A stretch of 64,000 nucleotides of DNA from Bradyrhizobium manausense (GTDB taxonomy: Bacteria; Pseudomonadota; Alphaproteobacteria; Rhizobiales; Xanthobacteraceae). Every line of letters begins with the position of its first letter. Positions within the stretch are counted from its first letter, which is position 1. The DNA is taken from the NCBI RefSeq assembly GCF_018129685.1, contig NZ_JAFCLG010000001.1, positions 744,001 to 808,000 on the forward strand. The letters are read 5' to 3'. Below are positions 36,302 to 44,985 of the stretch, piece after piece. The notes under the pieces are model-generated. The model was not told the DNA's origin, searched no databases, and saw only the letters and a list, made by a program, of their open reading frames with translations. The position numbers were made by a program, and so were the translations under genes.

Positions 36302-36811
36302 CTACCTCACCATCCCCACCACCGCCGCCGCCATCTTCCTGTTGCCCTCGACGCTGAGATGACGCCCGTCGGGACCGACGCTGCCGGGTTGCCGCCAGAC
36401 CGAGACGTAGGTGCCCCAGACGTCGATGACGCGAATGCCCCGCGCCTTCAGCTGGCTCTTGATGGCGGCGATGTTCGCCATGGCCTGGGCCGGGTTCAAG
36501 TTATGCCTGACGTCATTGGCCGGGTTGTCGCAGAGGAGGACGAGCTTCGTGCCGTTGGGGACCGCGCTCGGCGTGCGGGCCAGTGTCTGGTCGGTGGTCT
36601 CGCCCCAGACGCCGGCATTGGCGACGTGAACCTGAGACCCCCTGGCGCGCAGCATTCCCTCCAGCACGGCCGGCCACATCTCGGATTCGGCGACGTTGCC
36701 GTGGACCGCGCTGTGGCCGAGCGCCACGATCTGCGCGGATGCAGGATTTGCCGCGTTGCAAACGAGCCCCGCGACGACGAGCGCAAAAATGCGGACGTTG
36801 AAAAAATTCAT
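36302..36811 (-). CDS. Exported SGNH/GDSL-type hydrolase
   Basis: A 169-residue exported protein with a signal peptide ending near residue 26 (NPASAQ). Block I is IVALGHSAVHG (GHS instead of GDS), block III is LCDNPANDVRHN, and block V is GPDGRHLSVEG with the catalytic Asp and His. These match SGNH hydrolases such as lysophospholipase L1/TesA, with a degenerate GDSL box. Likely an esterase of the envelope. Length is near the family minimum. It stands alone on the minus strand, divergent from the nitroreductase. Confidence 0.82.
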   Translation of the reverse strand: MNFFNVRIFALVVAGLVCNAANPASAQIVALGHSAVHGNVAESEMWPAVLEGMLRARGSQVHVANAGVWGETTDQTLARTPSAVPNGTKLVLLCDNPANDVRHNLNPAQAMANIAAIKSQLKARGIRVIDVWGTYVSVWRQPGSVGPDGRHLSVEGNRKMAAAVVGMVR

Positions 36812-36953
36812 GTCAGCCCCCCGGCTTGCTGGATCGCTTCAATAACTCCCGAATGTAGCCTTGACGGAGCGCAACGCAATGCGTCCGACAGCGCTTCCTC
36901 GCCCGCGTCTGCCGACCTAGACTAAACATCAACAAGACCGGGAGGATCCTGCC

Positions 36954-37817
36954 ATGACCGAGGGGCCGCTATTCCAGGACATCATCCGCCGCCGTCGCAG
37001 CGTGCGGAAATTCGAGCCGGGCCGCAGCGTCGGCCGCGCGGTCCTGGAGCGGATCGTCGATTGCGGCCGCTGGGCGCCGTCGGGCGCGAACGTGCAATGC
37101 TGGGATTTCATCGTCGTCGACGATGCCGCCGTCCGCGACAAGGTGCTCGATGTGTTCCTGCGCCAGGCGCAGCGGCTGGTCGATCACGCCAAGGGCTTTC
37201 CGGCGGTGAAGAAGACCTATCTCGCCAACACCGTGGCGATCATCCTCGTGCTCGGCGATCCCCGCTGGAAGGTGTGCTTTCCGCAGGCGACCACGCCCGA
37301 GTTCGACGCCGAGTACCGCGACAACAACGAGGCGATCTTCTTCTGCTCGTTGGGAGCCGCCATCCAGAACATCCAGCTCGGCGTCACGGCGGAAGGGCTC
37401 ACCTCCGCCTGGCTCTCCGGCGGCGGCGAGGCCGAGACCAACCGCGAGCTTGCGGAGGTGCTGGGCTATCCCGACTGGATGCGGGCCTATGGCACGATCC
37501 CGATCGGCTATCCCGCCGTCGACCAGGACCGTCGCTACCGCCGGCCGCTCGGCCAGCTCCTGCACTGGAACGGCTACCAGGCACGGCAATATCGCCGGCA
37601 TGCCCAGGTCGATTTCTACGAGAGCACTTTGCGCCCCTTCGCGATGTATCGCGACCAGGAATCCATGGATTCCTGGCCGGATCGCGACGAGATGCTCGGA
37701 GAATGGACGAGCGCGTTCACCGGCCCCGTCAGCAACCCGGCGCAAACCCTTGAAGGCGAAGCCGACTTCTCGCATCCGCGGGTGATCGGCCAGGCCACCA
37801 AGCGCCGCCGCGGATGA
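36954..37817 (+). CDS. Nitroreductase family flavoprotein
   Basis: A 287-residue FMN-dependent nitroreductase-fold protein. FQDIIRRRRSVRKFEPGRSVGRAVLERIVDCGRWAPSGANVQCWDFIVV is the flavin and substrate entry. FFCSLGAAIQNIQLGVTAEGLTSAWLSGG is the dimer/flavin helix, and LAEVLGYPDWMRAYGTIPIGYP closes the core. The C-terminal extension of about 90 residues is longer than in usual NfsB (217). It contains WNGYQARQYRRHAQVDFYESTLRPF, a variant I do not recognise. The substrate may be a nitroaromatic, quinone or BluB-like flavin role; this is not decided. Ribosome site GGGAGGATCCTGCC. Confidence 0.88.
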   Translation: MTEGPLFQDIIRRRRSVRKFEPGRSVGRAVLERIVDCGRWAPSGANVQCWDFIVVDDAAVRDKVLDVFLRQAQRLVDHAKGFPAVKKTYLANTVAIILVLGDPRWKVCFPQATTPEFDAEYRDNNEAIFFCSLGAAIQNIQLGVTAEGLTSAWLSGGGEAETNRELAEVLGYPDWMRAYGTIPIGYPAVDQDRRYRRPLGQLLHWNGYQARQYRRHAQVDFYESTLRPFAMYRDQESMDSWPDRDEMLGEWTSAFTGPVSNPAQTLEGEADFSHPRVIGQATKRRRG

Positions 37818-37897
37818 CGGTCACGCGGCGTCGCCGCCATCACGCGGACCCGGATCAGCCGGGGCGGTGGAAGCGACGAATCGCAGCTTGTCGATGG

Positions 37898-38173
37898 CTA
37901 CCACCAATACGGCCAGCGCCATCCTTCATAGCGAATGTAGGACGGCACGAACGGCGGACCGTTGGGGTCGACGCGGTCGTCCTCGGGACGATAGCGATAG
38001 CGCGGAACCACATTGTAATCCCACGGCGTCGGCCGCAGCACGGGCGCGGTGACGATGAGCCGCTCCTGCGGTGCGCGAACGACGACGACCTTCCGTGTCC
38101 GCGCTTCGGCGCCGGATGATCCAAGCAGCACCAGGGCCGTTCCGAGCGCGCAGGCGAGAGTCGTGATTTTCAT
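37898..38173 (-). CDS. Small exported protein of unknown function
   Basis: A 91-residue protein with a signal peptide (CALGTALVLLGSSGAEA). The mature part is basic then proline/tyrosine-rich (VLRPTPWDYNVVPRYRYRPEDDRVDPNGPPFVPSYIRYEGWRWPYWW). This Tyr/Trp/Pro-rich tail is common in small Bradyrhizobium proteins. No known domain. Chosen start matches the signal peptide; the longer frame upstream is not needed. It is convergent with the nitroreductase (81 bp). Confidence 0.75.
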   Translation of the reverse strand: MKITTLACALGTALVLLGSSGAEARTRKVVVVRAPQERLIVTAPVLRPTPWDYNVVPRYRYRPEDDRVDPNGPPFVPSYIRYEGWRWPYWW

Positions 38174-38337
38174 GTGTTGGCCTCCATTCGGCAAAGAGTG
38201 CTCAAGGATGCACGGCCAGGCAAGCACATTTCGCTCGGGCGCCGCCCGGATGACCGCTTCTTGAATGATCGCCGCTGCAGCATTGTCCCTGAACTTTTTT
38301 GGCGCCCAGCCGTTCTCTGTGCCAATGGAGAACGGAG

Positions 38338-38556
38338 ATGATGGTGTTTGATTTGCGGGCTTTGGTGATCGCGGCGAGTTTGATCCTGGCGTCTATCGCG
38401 GTGGCCGCGGCCGAGGGCGCGCAGGATCAGCATGCGAGGCCGGCCGCGAGCGCGAGTGACCATGTTGGCGAGAGCCATCCGATCCGCGTCATACTGCCGG
38501 CCCCCTGGGAGCCCGCCCCCGCCTCGTCAGGCACGCAGACGATGGTGCAGAAGTAG
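38338..38556 (+). CDS. Small exported protein, unknown function
   Basis: A 72-residue protein with a signal peptide (LVIAASLILASIAVAAAEGAQ) and a short mature segment of about 45 residues (GESHPIRVILPAPWEPAP). ATG codons at 38338 and 38341 are adjacent; ribosome site GGAGAACGGAG precedes them. No domain recognised. A small lone gene between divergent promoters of 37898 and 38595. Confidence 0.62.
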   Translation: MMVFDLRALVIAASLILASIAVAAAEGAQDQHARPAASASDHVGESHPIRVILPAPWEPAPASSGTQTMVQK

Positions 38557-38594
38557 GCGCTAGACGGGATGCGCCTTCATTCCCCGCGTCGTCA

Positions 38595-39422
38595 TCAAGC
38601 CGCGTGGGGCTGCTGGCCGGCGCCTTGCGGGGCGGCGTTGATGTCCCTCAGGCACACATCGCTTTGATGGATGGCCAGAATGTTGATGCCGAGCGTCATC
38701 AACTGGTAGCCGGCATCGACGAGCCATTGCTCGAGCTGCGGCAAATCGGTCTTGATCTTCTCGATCAGCAGGATCGGACGATACTTTGCGATCGTCTCGC
38801 GCGCGCCGGCAAGGGCCTCCATCTCCATGCCCTCGATGTCGATCTTGACGAAATCGACCCGCGGCAGGCCGAGCTCGTCCAGCGTCATCTTGCGCACGAG
38901 CACGGTATTGTTGGCGTAGTCGATCTGCTGACCGATGAATTCGTTGCTCGGGCGCGGGCGCAATTCCAGGCTGCCGAAGCTCGACGGCGTGAAATAGTCC
39001 GGATTTGGAATTTGCAGCGTACCCTGCTCGGACGACACGGCCGCATGCACGGCCAGCGCATTGAAGCAGTTGTTGATGGCGATGTTACCGGCGAGCGCAT
39101 AATAGATGCGTTCCTGCGCCTCGATCGCGATCACCGAGCCCCAGCCGGTCATTGCCGACGCCCATTCGATCGTGTGCACGCCGATATTGGCGCCGCAATC
39201 GATGGCGATCACGCCGTCGCCGTGGTGCTTGCGTCGCAGCGCCAGCAGTTCTAGCGCGATCTTGACCTCACCGGGATCGAAGGCGGCCGTGTTGAGGATC
39301 TGATAGCCCACACCGTAACCACGATCAGGGCCGACCATGCGATAGTCAAATCGATTGACGATCATCGTGCCGTGGTTCGACGAGGCCATGACAAAGGCCA
39401 GCTTTTGTCCCGCGATCGGCAT
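38595..39422 (-). CDS. FkbM family methyltransferase
   Basis: A 275-residue S-adenosylmethionine-dependent methyltransferase. The AdoMet motif I is VIAIDCGANIGVHTIEWASAM, and SVIAIEAQERIYYALAGNIAINNC is motif II. The FkbM-specific core is FVKIDIEGMEMEALAGARETIAKYRPILLIE. FkbM proteins O-methylate sugars or polyketides and often sit in surface polysaccharide clusters, but no glycosyltransferase is adjacent. The N-terminal 50 residues (MPIAGQKLAFVMASSNHGTMIVNRFDYRM) are not part of the core. The target is unknown. Confidence 0.9.
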   Translation of the reverse strand: MPIAGQKLAFVMASSNHGTMIVNRFDYRMVGPDRGYGVGYQILNTAAFDPGEVKIALELLALRRKHHGDGVIAIDCGANIGVHTIEWASAMTGWGSVIAIEAQERIYYALAGNIAINNCFNALAVHAAVSSEQGTLQIPNPDYFTPSSFGSLELRPRPSNEFIGQQIDYANNTVLVRKMTLDELGLPRVDFVKIDIEGMEMEALAGARETIAKYRPILLIEKIKTDLPQLEQWLVDAGYQLMTLGINILAIHQSDVCLRDINAAPQGAGQQPHAA

Positions 39423-39825
39423 GGTGGAATCTCCTCGAGCCCAAAGTGGATTTCAGCATCGCAACGGGCGCTTATGCGGGGCTTGTCCCCAGCTCTTGTC
39501 GTCGCAGCTTTCTGGCGTCCAGGCTCTTGACGTCCAGGCTGTTTGGCGTCCCGGCTGCGGTCGTTCCCATCCCGACCATTCCGTACGGCGATACCGTGCC
39601 CGAACGATCCCGGAAACGTGAAGACCAATCGGAGCCGCATCGTGAACCGGCGGCGCCCTCGCACGCCATAGATGCAGATGGGCATATTGCTTCCTGAAGG
39701 CGCCGCCCTCCAAGGTTGCAGACGTTGCTGGACACGGGTCGCCCAACGGCAGGCTGTCCATCTGAGCTGATTGATCGATTTTGCGCGTTTGCCGCCAAAA
39801 CTCATTTGCTCATGGAGGGATCGCC
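39423..39825. other. Intergenic region without recognised gene
   Basis: About 400 bp. It contains a short run of imperfect repeats of GGCGTCCAGGCT/GACGTCCAGGCT/GGCGTCCCGGCT (39517-39553) with a period near 15-16 bp. No open frame with homology. It should hold promoters for the FkbM gene (minus) and the gene at 39826 (plus). Confidence 0.45.
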
Positions 39826-40278
39826 ATGCGTGCGAAAATGCTTGCTGCTTCCATTCTCTGCGTCGTTTGCGCCTCCGCAACGGCGGCCCATGCCGCGCCA
39901 TCTCCGCGAACGGTTTGGGTCGTCCTGGAAGAAATCGCGCCCTGGGCTTTCAAGCGTGCGGTTCCAGAGGTCGAGCGGCTCGCGACGACGCCGACCCTGC
40001 GGACGCTGGAGACCGCGCCGTTGACGCGGCCGCTGGGCGGGTATCACAATCCGTACGAAACACCGGGCCTCGGCCAGTCGAACGAGTTCGTCCGTTCACT
40101 TCCCCTTCCCAGGCACGATTTGAATTTGTCTGCGCCAACCCAGGATGCCGCAGCTCCGGCCACGACCGACCAAACCAGCAAGGCCGGAACCGTGGGCACC
40201 ACATTGGGCACTGGCACCGTTGCCGGCGGCGGATCGACCTACTGCTTCATCTTCGACAAGTGTACGGGCAAACACTGA
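39826..40278 (+). CDS. Small exported protein, unknown function
   Basis: A 150-residue protein with a signal peptide ending near residue 23 (ASATAAHA). The mature part (about 127 residues) is rich in Thr/Pro with PRTVWVVLEEIAPWAFKRAVPEVERLATTPTLRTLETAPLTRPLGGYHNPYETPGLGQ. It ends in a short cysteine-containing tail (TYCFIFDKCTGKH) whose two cysteines could form a disulfide. Ribosome site GGAGGGATCGCC precedes the ATG. No family assigned. The next gene (40338) encodes a membrane protein on the same strand. Confidence 0.7.
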   Translation: MRAKMLAASILCVVCASATAAHAAPSPRTVWVVLEEIAPWAFKRAVPEVERLATTPTLRTLETAPLTRPLGGYHNPYETPGLGQSNEFVRSLPLPRHDLNLSAPTQDAAAPATTDQTSKAGTVGTTLGTGTVAGGGSTYCFIFDKCTGKH

Positions 40279-40337
40279 GCACAAGACCGGCAACCGAACG
40301 TACCTCATGACGATCTCCCACCGCATGAGACACTGAA

Positions 40338-40991
40338 ATGGCGGATTGGGGCTGGAACCTGATCTACGTCACCGGTGCAGCCATCGTCGCGTTTCTGACG
40401 GCAAGCCGCTTGAGAAAGCAGCATGCCAGCGAACTCTATTTGATCTGGTACATCAATTCCCTCTTCTTTCTGCTTTTCCTTGCGCTGGAAATCGTCGCGG
40501 CAAAGAACAATGCCCGCCTTCACGCGGTCTGTACGCCCTATGAGGCGACATGCGCAGCTGTTGTCGATTATCTCACGAACGCCAAGAACGAATTGATTCT
40601 CATCGGCGCCATCGTCGGCGTCTTTATCGGTCCCCAATTGCTGACATATCTGCTTGCCGGGATATCCGGGGCGGCCATCGCACCGAAGTTCGTCTGGCAT
40701 ATCGAACAGTTCGTGGTCTGGAGCTTGATCAAGTTCATTGCAGCTCTGGCCGGCATTCGAAGCGCGACGCCGTTCGCGAAGCTGCTGACCCACCAGGCGG
40801 TCGAAATTGTCGAGTTTCTTCCGGGCCTCATTTTGATCGCGACAGCATTTGGTTGGGCCGGCGTGCACTTCGACCTGCACGCGCAGCGGGACGCAGTGTC
40901 TCGCCAGCTTGTCGGGCCGAAGCCGAGCTGGCCCATCAGGCAAGCTGTCAGGCTTCACAACTACTTTACGCGGAACGCCCGCGAGGGTTAA
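40338..40991 (+). CDS. Membrane protein of unknown function
   Basis: A 217-residue integral membrane protein with four to five hydrophobic helices: about residues 6-24, 33-53, 82-106, 112-132 and 155-176. A short extramembrane loop has two cysteines (HAVCTPYEATCAAV). A lysine/arginine-rich C terminus ends the protein. I do not recognise the family. Its TAA stop is the first three bases of the 102-bp dispersed repeat at 40989. It may be co-transcribed with the exported protein gene 59 bp upstream. Confidence 0.72.
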   Translation: MADWGWNLIYVTGAAIVAFLTASRLRKQHASELYLIWYINSLFFLLFLALEIVAAKNNARLHAVCTPYEATCAAVVDYLTNAKNELILIGAIVGVFIGPQLLTYLLAGISGAAIAPKFVWHIEQFVVWSLIKFIAALAGIRSATPFAKLLTHQAVEIVEFLPGLILIATAFGWAGVHFDLHAQRDAVSRQLVGPKPSWPIRQAVRLHNYFTRNAREG

Positions 40992-41090
40992 AGCATGATC
41001 CGGAAAAGTGCGAAGCGGTTTTCCGGAAAGATCATGCGCAAACAACAATCTAGAGTGCGATGACGATTCATCCAAATCTCATCGCGCTTT
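40989..41090. repeat. 102-bp dispersed palindromic repeat, copy 1
   Basis: TAAAGCATGATCCGGAAAAG... CATCGCGCTTT. It contains two hairpins: GCATGATC...GATCATGC with CCGGAAAA/TTTTCCGG, and a stem around GCGATGA/TCATCGC. Copy 2 at 60444 differs at about four positions. Both copies begin exactly with the stop codon of the preceding plus-strand gene. I recognise it as a family common in Bradyrhizobium intergenic DNA. Confidence 0.88.
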
Positions 41091-41137
41091 AGTGAGTGTA
41101 GATGGGTAACGGGCCGGCCGCCGGACAGGATCGCATC

Positions 41138-41971
41138 ATGACAGTTCTCCCTATCGCCGCCTTCTCCGACGGTAACACCGGCGGCAATCCCGCCGGCGTC
41201 TGGATCGGCGACGCCCTGCCCGATGCCGCGACGATGCAGACGATCGCGGCTGACGTCGGCTTCTCCGAGACAGCCTTTGCAGCCCCCGCAGGCGAGGCCT
41301 GGCGCGTGCGTTACTTTTCGCCAGCGATGGAGGTGCCGTTTTGCGGCCACGCCACCATCGCGCTTGGTGCGGCGCTCGCTCACCGCTTCGGCGATCGCAC
41401 CTTCGAGCTGCATCTGAACCATGCCGTCATTTCCGTGTCGGGCCAGCGCAGCGGCAACACCATGGCAGCCGCGTTGCAATCGCCGCCGACGCGCAGCACT
41501 CCGCTCGCTGCCGGCTTGCGCGATGCGCTGCTGGATCTGTTCGGCTATGCGAGCTCGGATCTCGATCCAAAGCTCCCGCCGGCGAGGATTCACGCCGGCG
41601 CCGACCATGCCCTGCTGGCGTTGACGTCGCGCCAGGCGCTGGCGCGCATGGCCTATGATTTCGAGCGCGGCCGCACCTTGATGGCGCGCGAGGGCCTCGT
41701 CACCGTCGCGCTGGTGACATCGCAGACGCCGCGCCTGTTCCATGCGCGCAACGCCTTTGCCGCCGGCGGCGTGGTCGAGGACCCCGCCACGGGTGCAGCG
41801 GCGGCTGCGTTCGCAGGCTATTTGCGCGATATTGGCTGGCCCCATGGCGGCGCCATCGACATCGTCCAGGGCGAGGACATGGGCGCACGCTCGCTGATCC
41901 GCGCCGAGATCGGCGAAACGAAAGGCAGCTCGATCCGGGTCTCGGGCACCGCGCGGTTCATGGAAGGCTGA
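41138..41971 (+). CDS. PhzF family isomerase
   Basis: A 277-residue enzyme of the PhzF/diaminopimelate-epimerase-like fold. AFSDGNTGGNPAGVWIGDALPD opens the first half. The catalytic glutamate is in VGFSETAFAA, and ARVRYFSPAMEVPFCGHATIALG is typical. The second half has FAAGGVVEDPATGAAAAAFAGYL with the conserved DPATG. Members isomerise phenazine precursors or act on unknown metabolites; phenazine synthesis genes are absent here. ATG 41138 is preferred over the in-frame ATG at 41102. Confidence 0.92.
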   Translation: MTVLPIAAFSDGNTGGNPAGVWIGDALPDAATMQTIAADVGFSETAFAAPAGEAWRVRYFSPAMEVPFCGHATIALGAALAHRFGDRTFELHLNHAVISVSGQRSGNTMAAALQSPPTRSTPLAAGLRDALLDLFGYASSDLDPKLPPARIHAGADHALLALTSRQALARMAYDFERGRTLMAREGLVTVALVTSQTPRLFHARNAFAAGGVVEDPATGAAAAAFAGYLRDIGWPHGGAIDIVQGEDMGARSLIRAEIGETKGSSIRVSGTARFMEG

Positions 41972-41984
41972 CGCGACTGCGTCA

Positions 41985-42344
41985 TCAATTGCGTTGCAGG
42001 CTCAGGATATAGTCCGAGAGCACCTCGGCCTGAGCGGGTGCGATGATGAGATTCGGCATGTCCTGATGACTGGTCCTCCAGAACACCTTCAGCGAGAGCG
42101 CGGTGGTGCCCGTGCGGTCGGCGACGGCCTGGAAGCTGGGAGCGAGATCGAAGAAACCGGCCATGCCCGGTTCGACGGCGTGACACGACTGGCACCAGGC
42201 CTGCGCGAGGCGATGTCCTTCAGCGATCCTGCGCAAGGAAGGGGGAGAGGCGCCGGCGGCCGTGTGAACGACACTGAAGAGAAACAGCGCCGACAGCGCG
42301 ATCAGGATGGCGAGACCGAGGTAAATTCGATCGCTGCGCGACAT
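41985..42344 (-). CDS. Membrane-anchored monoheme cytochrome c
   Basis: A 119-residue protein. A hydrophobic segment (residues 8-31) is a signal anchor or peptide (AHTAAGA). The heme motif CQSCH is at residues 51-55. The methionine of HQDMPNLI is the likely sixth ligand. The helix pattern AQAEVLSDYILSLQRN ends the protein as in class I cytochromes. ATG 42344 is chosen as it begins just before the anchor. Convergent with the PhzF gene (13 bp between stops). No oxidoreductase partner nearby. Confidence 0.87.
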   Translation of the reverse strand: MSRSDRIYLGLAILIALSALFLFSVVHTAAGASPPSLRRIAEGHRLAQAWCQSCHAVEPGMAGFFDLAPSFQAVADRTGTTALSLKVFWRTSHQDMPNLIIAPAQAEVLSDYILSLQRN

Positions 42345-42478
42345 CGCTCCGACCTCGCCTTCGTCCCGGGGACTTGCTAAGTCTAGGTCCGCTCGCTCGG
42401 AGCACAATTGATCTGCGTCAAGCGACGGGCGCGACACGCGTAGCAAGGGATGCGGCGCAATCTTCCGGAAGGATCACC

Positions 42479-42652
42479 ATGAACGGCAACAGGTATTACG
42501 GCGTCCGCGTCGAGGGCGCGAAATACGGCGTGGGCTTTGGCTCGGCGCTCGCCATTGCGATCTCCTACACCAACAACCACTCGATTCTCTGGGCGATCAT
42601 CCACGGGATCCTGGGCTGGTTCTACGTGATCTTCGTCGCGTTGTTTCGCTGA
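42479..42652 (+). CDS. Small membrane protein (57 residues)
   Basis: A 57-residue protein with one or two hydrophobic segments: VGFGSALAIAISYTNN and SILWAIIHGILGWFYVIFVALF. Ribosome site GGAAGGATCACC precedes the ATG. Similar small membrane proteins (with HSILWAIIHGILGWFYVIF) occur widely in alphaproteobacteria, function unknown. Confidence 0.8.
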   Translation: MNGNRYYGVRVEGAKYGVGFGSALAIAISYTNNHSILWAIIHGILGWFYVIFVALFR

Positions 42653-42697
42653 CGCCCCGCGACCTTCGCCGCTCTGTTTTCGAGATCGAGACTCAAT

Positions 42698-43048
42698 ATG
42701 ACCGACGCCGCCACATGCCCGAATTGCCAGTCGCCGCATGCCTACCAGGATCGCGATCTCTGGGTCTGTCCCGAATGCGCCCATGAATGGAGCGCTGCGG
42801 GCGATGCGGCCGCGCCAGCGCCGCAGGAGGCCGGCGTGCGCGATGCCCATGGCAATATGCTCGCCGACGGCGACAGCGTCATCGTGATGAAGGACCTCAA
42901 GGTCAAGGGCTCGTCCTCGGTCGTCAAGGGCGGCACCAAGGTCCGCAACATCCGTCTCCAGGACGCAACCGACGGCCACAACATCGCCTGCAAGATCGAC
43001 GGCATCGGCGCCATGAACCTGAAATCGGAGTTCGTGAAAAAGGCGTGA
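42698..43048 (+). CDS. YjdM/PhnA-type zinc-ribbon protein
   Basis: A 116-residue protein with an N-terminal zinc ribbon (CPNC then CPEC) and the YjdM/PhnA domain. The domain has [68 protein letters not shown]. The name 'alkylphosphonate utilisation operon protein' is historical; in E. coli YjdM is not required for phosphonate use. Its role is unknown. It lies 45 bp after the small membrane protein gene and may be co-transcribed with it. Confidence 0.92.
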   Translation: MTDAATCPNCQSPHAYQDRDLWVCPECAHEWSAAGDAAAPAPQEAGVRDAHGNMLADGDSVIVMKDLKVKGSSSVVKGGTKVRNIRLQDATDGHNIACKIDGIGAMNLKSEFVKKA

Positions 43049-43310
43049 GGCTCCGGATGGATACACCAAGTTGAACGCCCGCGGGGCTGGTCCTGCGCAC
43101 CTGTCCACCCTGCCATCCTACGCCTGTTTTGCCCGACGGAGCAAGCTGATTTCGGCAAGACCGAAAACACTGATATCTTTCAGACCAATCCCTACTGTGC
43201 ATGGGGTTGTTTTGGCGATGCTGAGCAACGAGCAGCTTCGCGAACCGACCGGACCCGGCTAGGATGAGGCCCGAGGGCACGCAGCCAGCTGCATCATGAG
43301 GGACACGTCC

Positions 43311-43559
43311 ATGTCGAAGAAGCCGTCACTCGACCACGACTATCGTCCGAAGAAGGATCGCCTCGAGATCACGATCAAGCACTACGCCCTCGAGAAGAAG
43401 TCCGACCGGGACAAGCTGATCAAGCACATCCTGAGCAGGCTCGAGAAGGCGCCCGCGCTCGCAAAGGCAAAGACGAAGAAGGCCAGGCAGAAGGCCAAGA
43501 GCGGCAAGCTGCCGAAATCTCCGATGAGGGGATCGCGGCCGGCCGAGGTCGGCGACTGA
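43311..43559 (+). CDS. Small basic protein, unknown function
   Basis: An 82-residue, strongly basic protein: MSKKPSLDHDYRPKKDRLEI, then ALEKKSDRDKLIKHILSRLEKAPAL followed by a Lys/Ala-rich tail. The central helix could bind nucleic acid. Ribosome site GAGGGACACGTCC precedes the ATG. The family is not recognised. Convergent with the DMT carrier (18 bp between stops). Confidence 0.65.
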   Translation: MSKKPSLDHDYRPKKDRLEITIKHYALEKKSDRDKLIKHILSRLEKAPALAKAKTKKARQKAKSGKLPKSPMRGSRPAEVGD

Positions 43560-43576
43560 CGCGAAGGCAAGCAGCC

Positions 43577-44497
43577 CTACCTCTGCCGCTGCGCGAGGTA
43601 GAAGCCGCACAGCACGATCGCCAGACCTGCCGCCTGCAACGATGTCGGCGGCTCGCCGAGCAGCAGCCACCCGGTCAGCAGCGTCAACGCCGGCACGCAG
43701 GCCGGAAACACCGCCGCGCGGGCGACGCCGAGGCGCTGCACCGAGACGGCGAACAGATAGAGCGCGGCGGGCCCGGCAAGCACGCCCTGCGCCAGCGCCT
43801 GGATCGCGTTCTCGGCGATGCCGATCGCGGCGATGTGGGCGATACCGACGGTTGCGATGTAGATCGGCAACAGCAGCAGCGACAGCACGTTGATGACGAG
43901 CGCGGCCGACACCGCCGAGACGCGCCAGTGGCGCACGAGTGCGCCGAAACCTGCGAACATCAAACCGGTCAGCACGAAGATCAAATCGCCTTGCACGCCG
44001 TCGATGCCGATATGGCCGATCGATTCCGCCCCGATCACGCCGAGCCCGCCGACGATCACGATCGCGCCCGCGAGCCGCGAGGCGGAGATCCACTCTTTCA
44101 GGAACAGCGCGGCCAGCAACAGGCCGCCGAGCGTCGCACAGGACGGCTGGATCACGCTGCCATGGCCGAGCGGCACGAACAGGAACCCGGTGTAGGAGAT
44201 CAGCGACATCACGGGGCCGCCGAGCACCATCAGGGCAAGACCCCGGCTCCAGCCGATGCCGCAGAGATCGGAGATGCCGGCGCGCAAGACCAGCGGCAGG
44301 AAGGCGACCCCCGACCAGACGTAGCGATGCACCAGAAGATCGACCGGCGTGAAGCCGACCTTCAACCCGTGCCGCGTACCGGCAAAACCGAGCGCCCAGA
44401 ACAACGCAGCCGACAGCCCGCAGACGACGCCAAGCAGCGCCTGCGTCCTGTCGTTCGCCTGAGTGAGAGCGTCAGCGCCGCTCGTCCGCTGATCCAT
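43577..44497 (-). CDS. DMT superfamily (EamA) transporter
   Basis: A 306-residue inner-membrane protein with ten helices in two EamA repeats. GVVCGLSAALFWALGFAGTRHGLKVGFTPVDLLVHRYVWSG opens the first, and the second begins near LIFVLTGLMFAGFGALVRHW. The C-terminal end has VQRLGVARAAVFPACVPALTLLTGWLLLGEPPTSLQAAGLAIVLCGFYLA, the family's conserved EPPT helix. Likely an exporter of unknown metabolite. It is a single gene; the small 48-residue gene upstream may share its promoter region. Confidence 0.9.
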   Translation of the reverse strand: MDQRTSGADALTQANDRTQALLGVVCGLSAALFWALGFAGTRHGLKVGFTPVDLLVHRYVWSGVAFLPLVLRAGISDLCGIGWSRGLALMVLGGPVMSLISYTGFLFVPLGHGSVIQPSCATLGGLLLAALFLKEWISASRLAGAIVIVGGLGVIGAESIGHIGIDGVQGDLIFVLTGLMFAGFGALVRHWRVSAVSAALVINVLSLLLLPIYIATVGIAHIAAIGIAENAIQALAQGVLAGPAALYLFAVSVQRLGVARAAVFPACVPALTLLTGWLLLGEPPTSLQAAGLAIVLCGFYLAQRQR

Positions 44498-44583
44498 GGG
44501 GCAAGCGGTACGTCAGCCGATGCGGCGGCTCAACCCACGGCGATGCAGGGCAGGCACGCGGGGACGCACGAATTTGACTGCGC

Positions 44584-44730
44584 TCAGAAAAAGCCGGGAC
44601 TCAGGTCGAGCCCGTAGGTCAGGCTCAGCACGAACACGAACAGCGCGGCCGCTGCAAACATCGCGAGATGCCGGAGGATGAACTCACGCGGCGAATTGGC
44701 GGCAACAACGGCTTTCTGCGCAACGGGCAT
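44584..44730 (-). CDS. 48-residue small membrane protein
   Basis: Too short for typical gene finders. Residues read MPVAQKAVVAANSPREFILR, then HLAMFAAAALFVFVLSLTYGLDLSPGFF, a single transmembrane helix followed by a short tail. Ribosome site GGAGTTGTC precedes the ATG. I recall near-identical tiny proteins (SPREFILRHLA...) in other Bradyrhizobium genomes, but cannot check. It lies 86 bp upstream of the DMT carrier on the same strand. Confidence 0.7.
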   Translation of the reverse strand: MPVAQKAVVAANSPREFILRHLAMFAAAALFVFVLSLTYGLDLSPGFF

Positions 44731-44942
44731 GACAACTCCATTATGAAAATGATTCTTGGCCACCGATATGCGGCGCCCGCATCAAGCGCCGCGATCTGCA
44801 AAACAACTATTAAGGAGATCACACTCGTTTTGAACGGCCGTCCACAAATCGCTCCCGTCGGGCATTTTTCTGCTGAAGGATTCTCATCGAGCGCACCGAC
44901 GCGCAGCAGGAGATCGAACACGCGCGCAAGGGAGATATAGAA

Positions 44943-44965
44943 ATGGCCGGGACAAGCCCGGCCAT
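44943..44965 (-). terminator. Terminator-like hairpin after the Flp pilin gene
   Basis: A 9-bp stem ATGGCCGGG/CCCGGCCAT (44943-44951 with 44957-44965), loop of 5 nt, with ATTTCTAT following on the minus strand. It lies 21 bp after the pilin stop. Confidence 0.72.
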
Positions 44966-44985
44966 GACGTCGCGTCAGGCGCGCT

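Noticed and set aside
39517..39553. Short imperfect repeats GGCGTCCAGGCT as a regulatory array
   Set aside because: Only three degenerate units, with no spacing pattern linked to a start. They are recorded under the intergenic feature only.
43049..43310. Possible remnant of a mobile element before the small basic gene
   Set aside because: The stretch looks degenerate and has no intact inverted repeats or transposase frame. I cannot support the idea from sequence.
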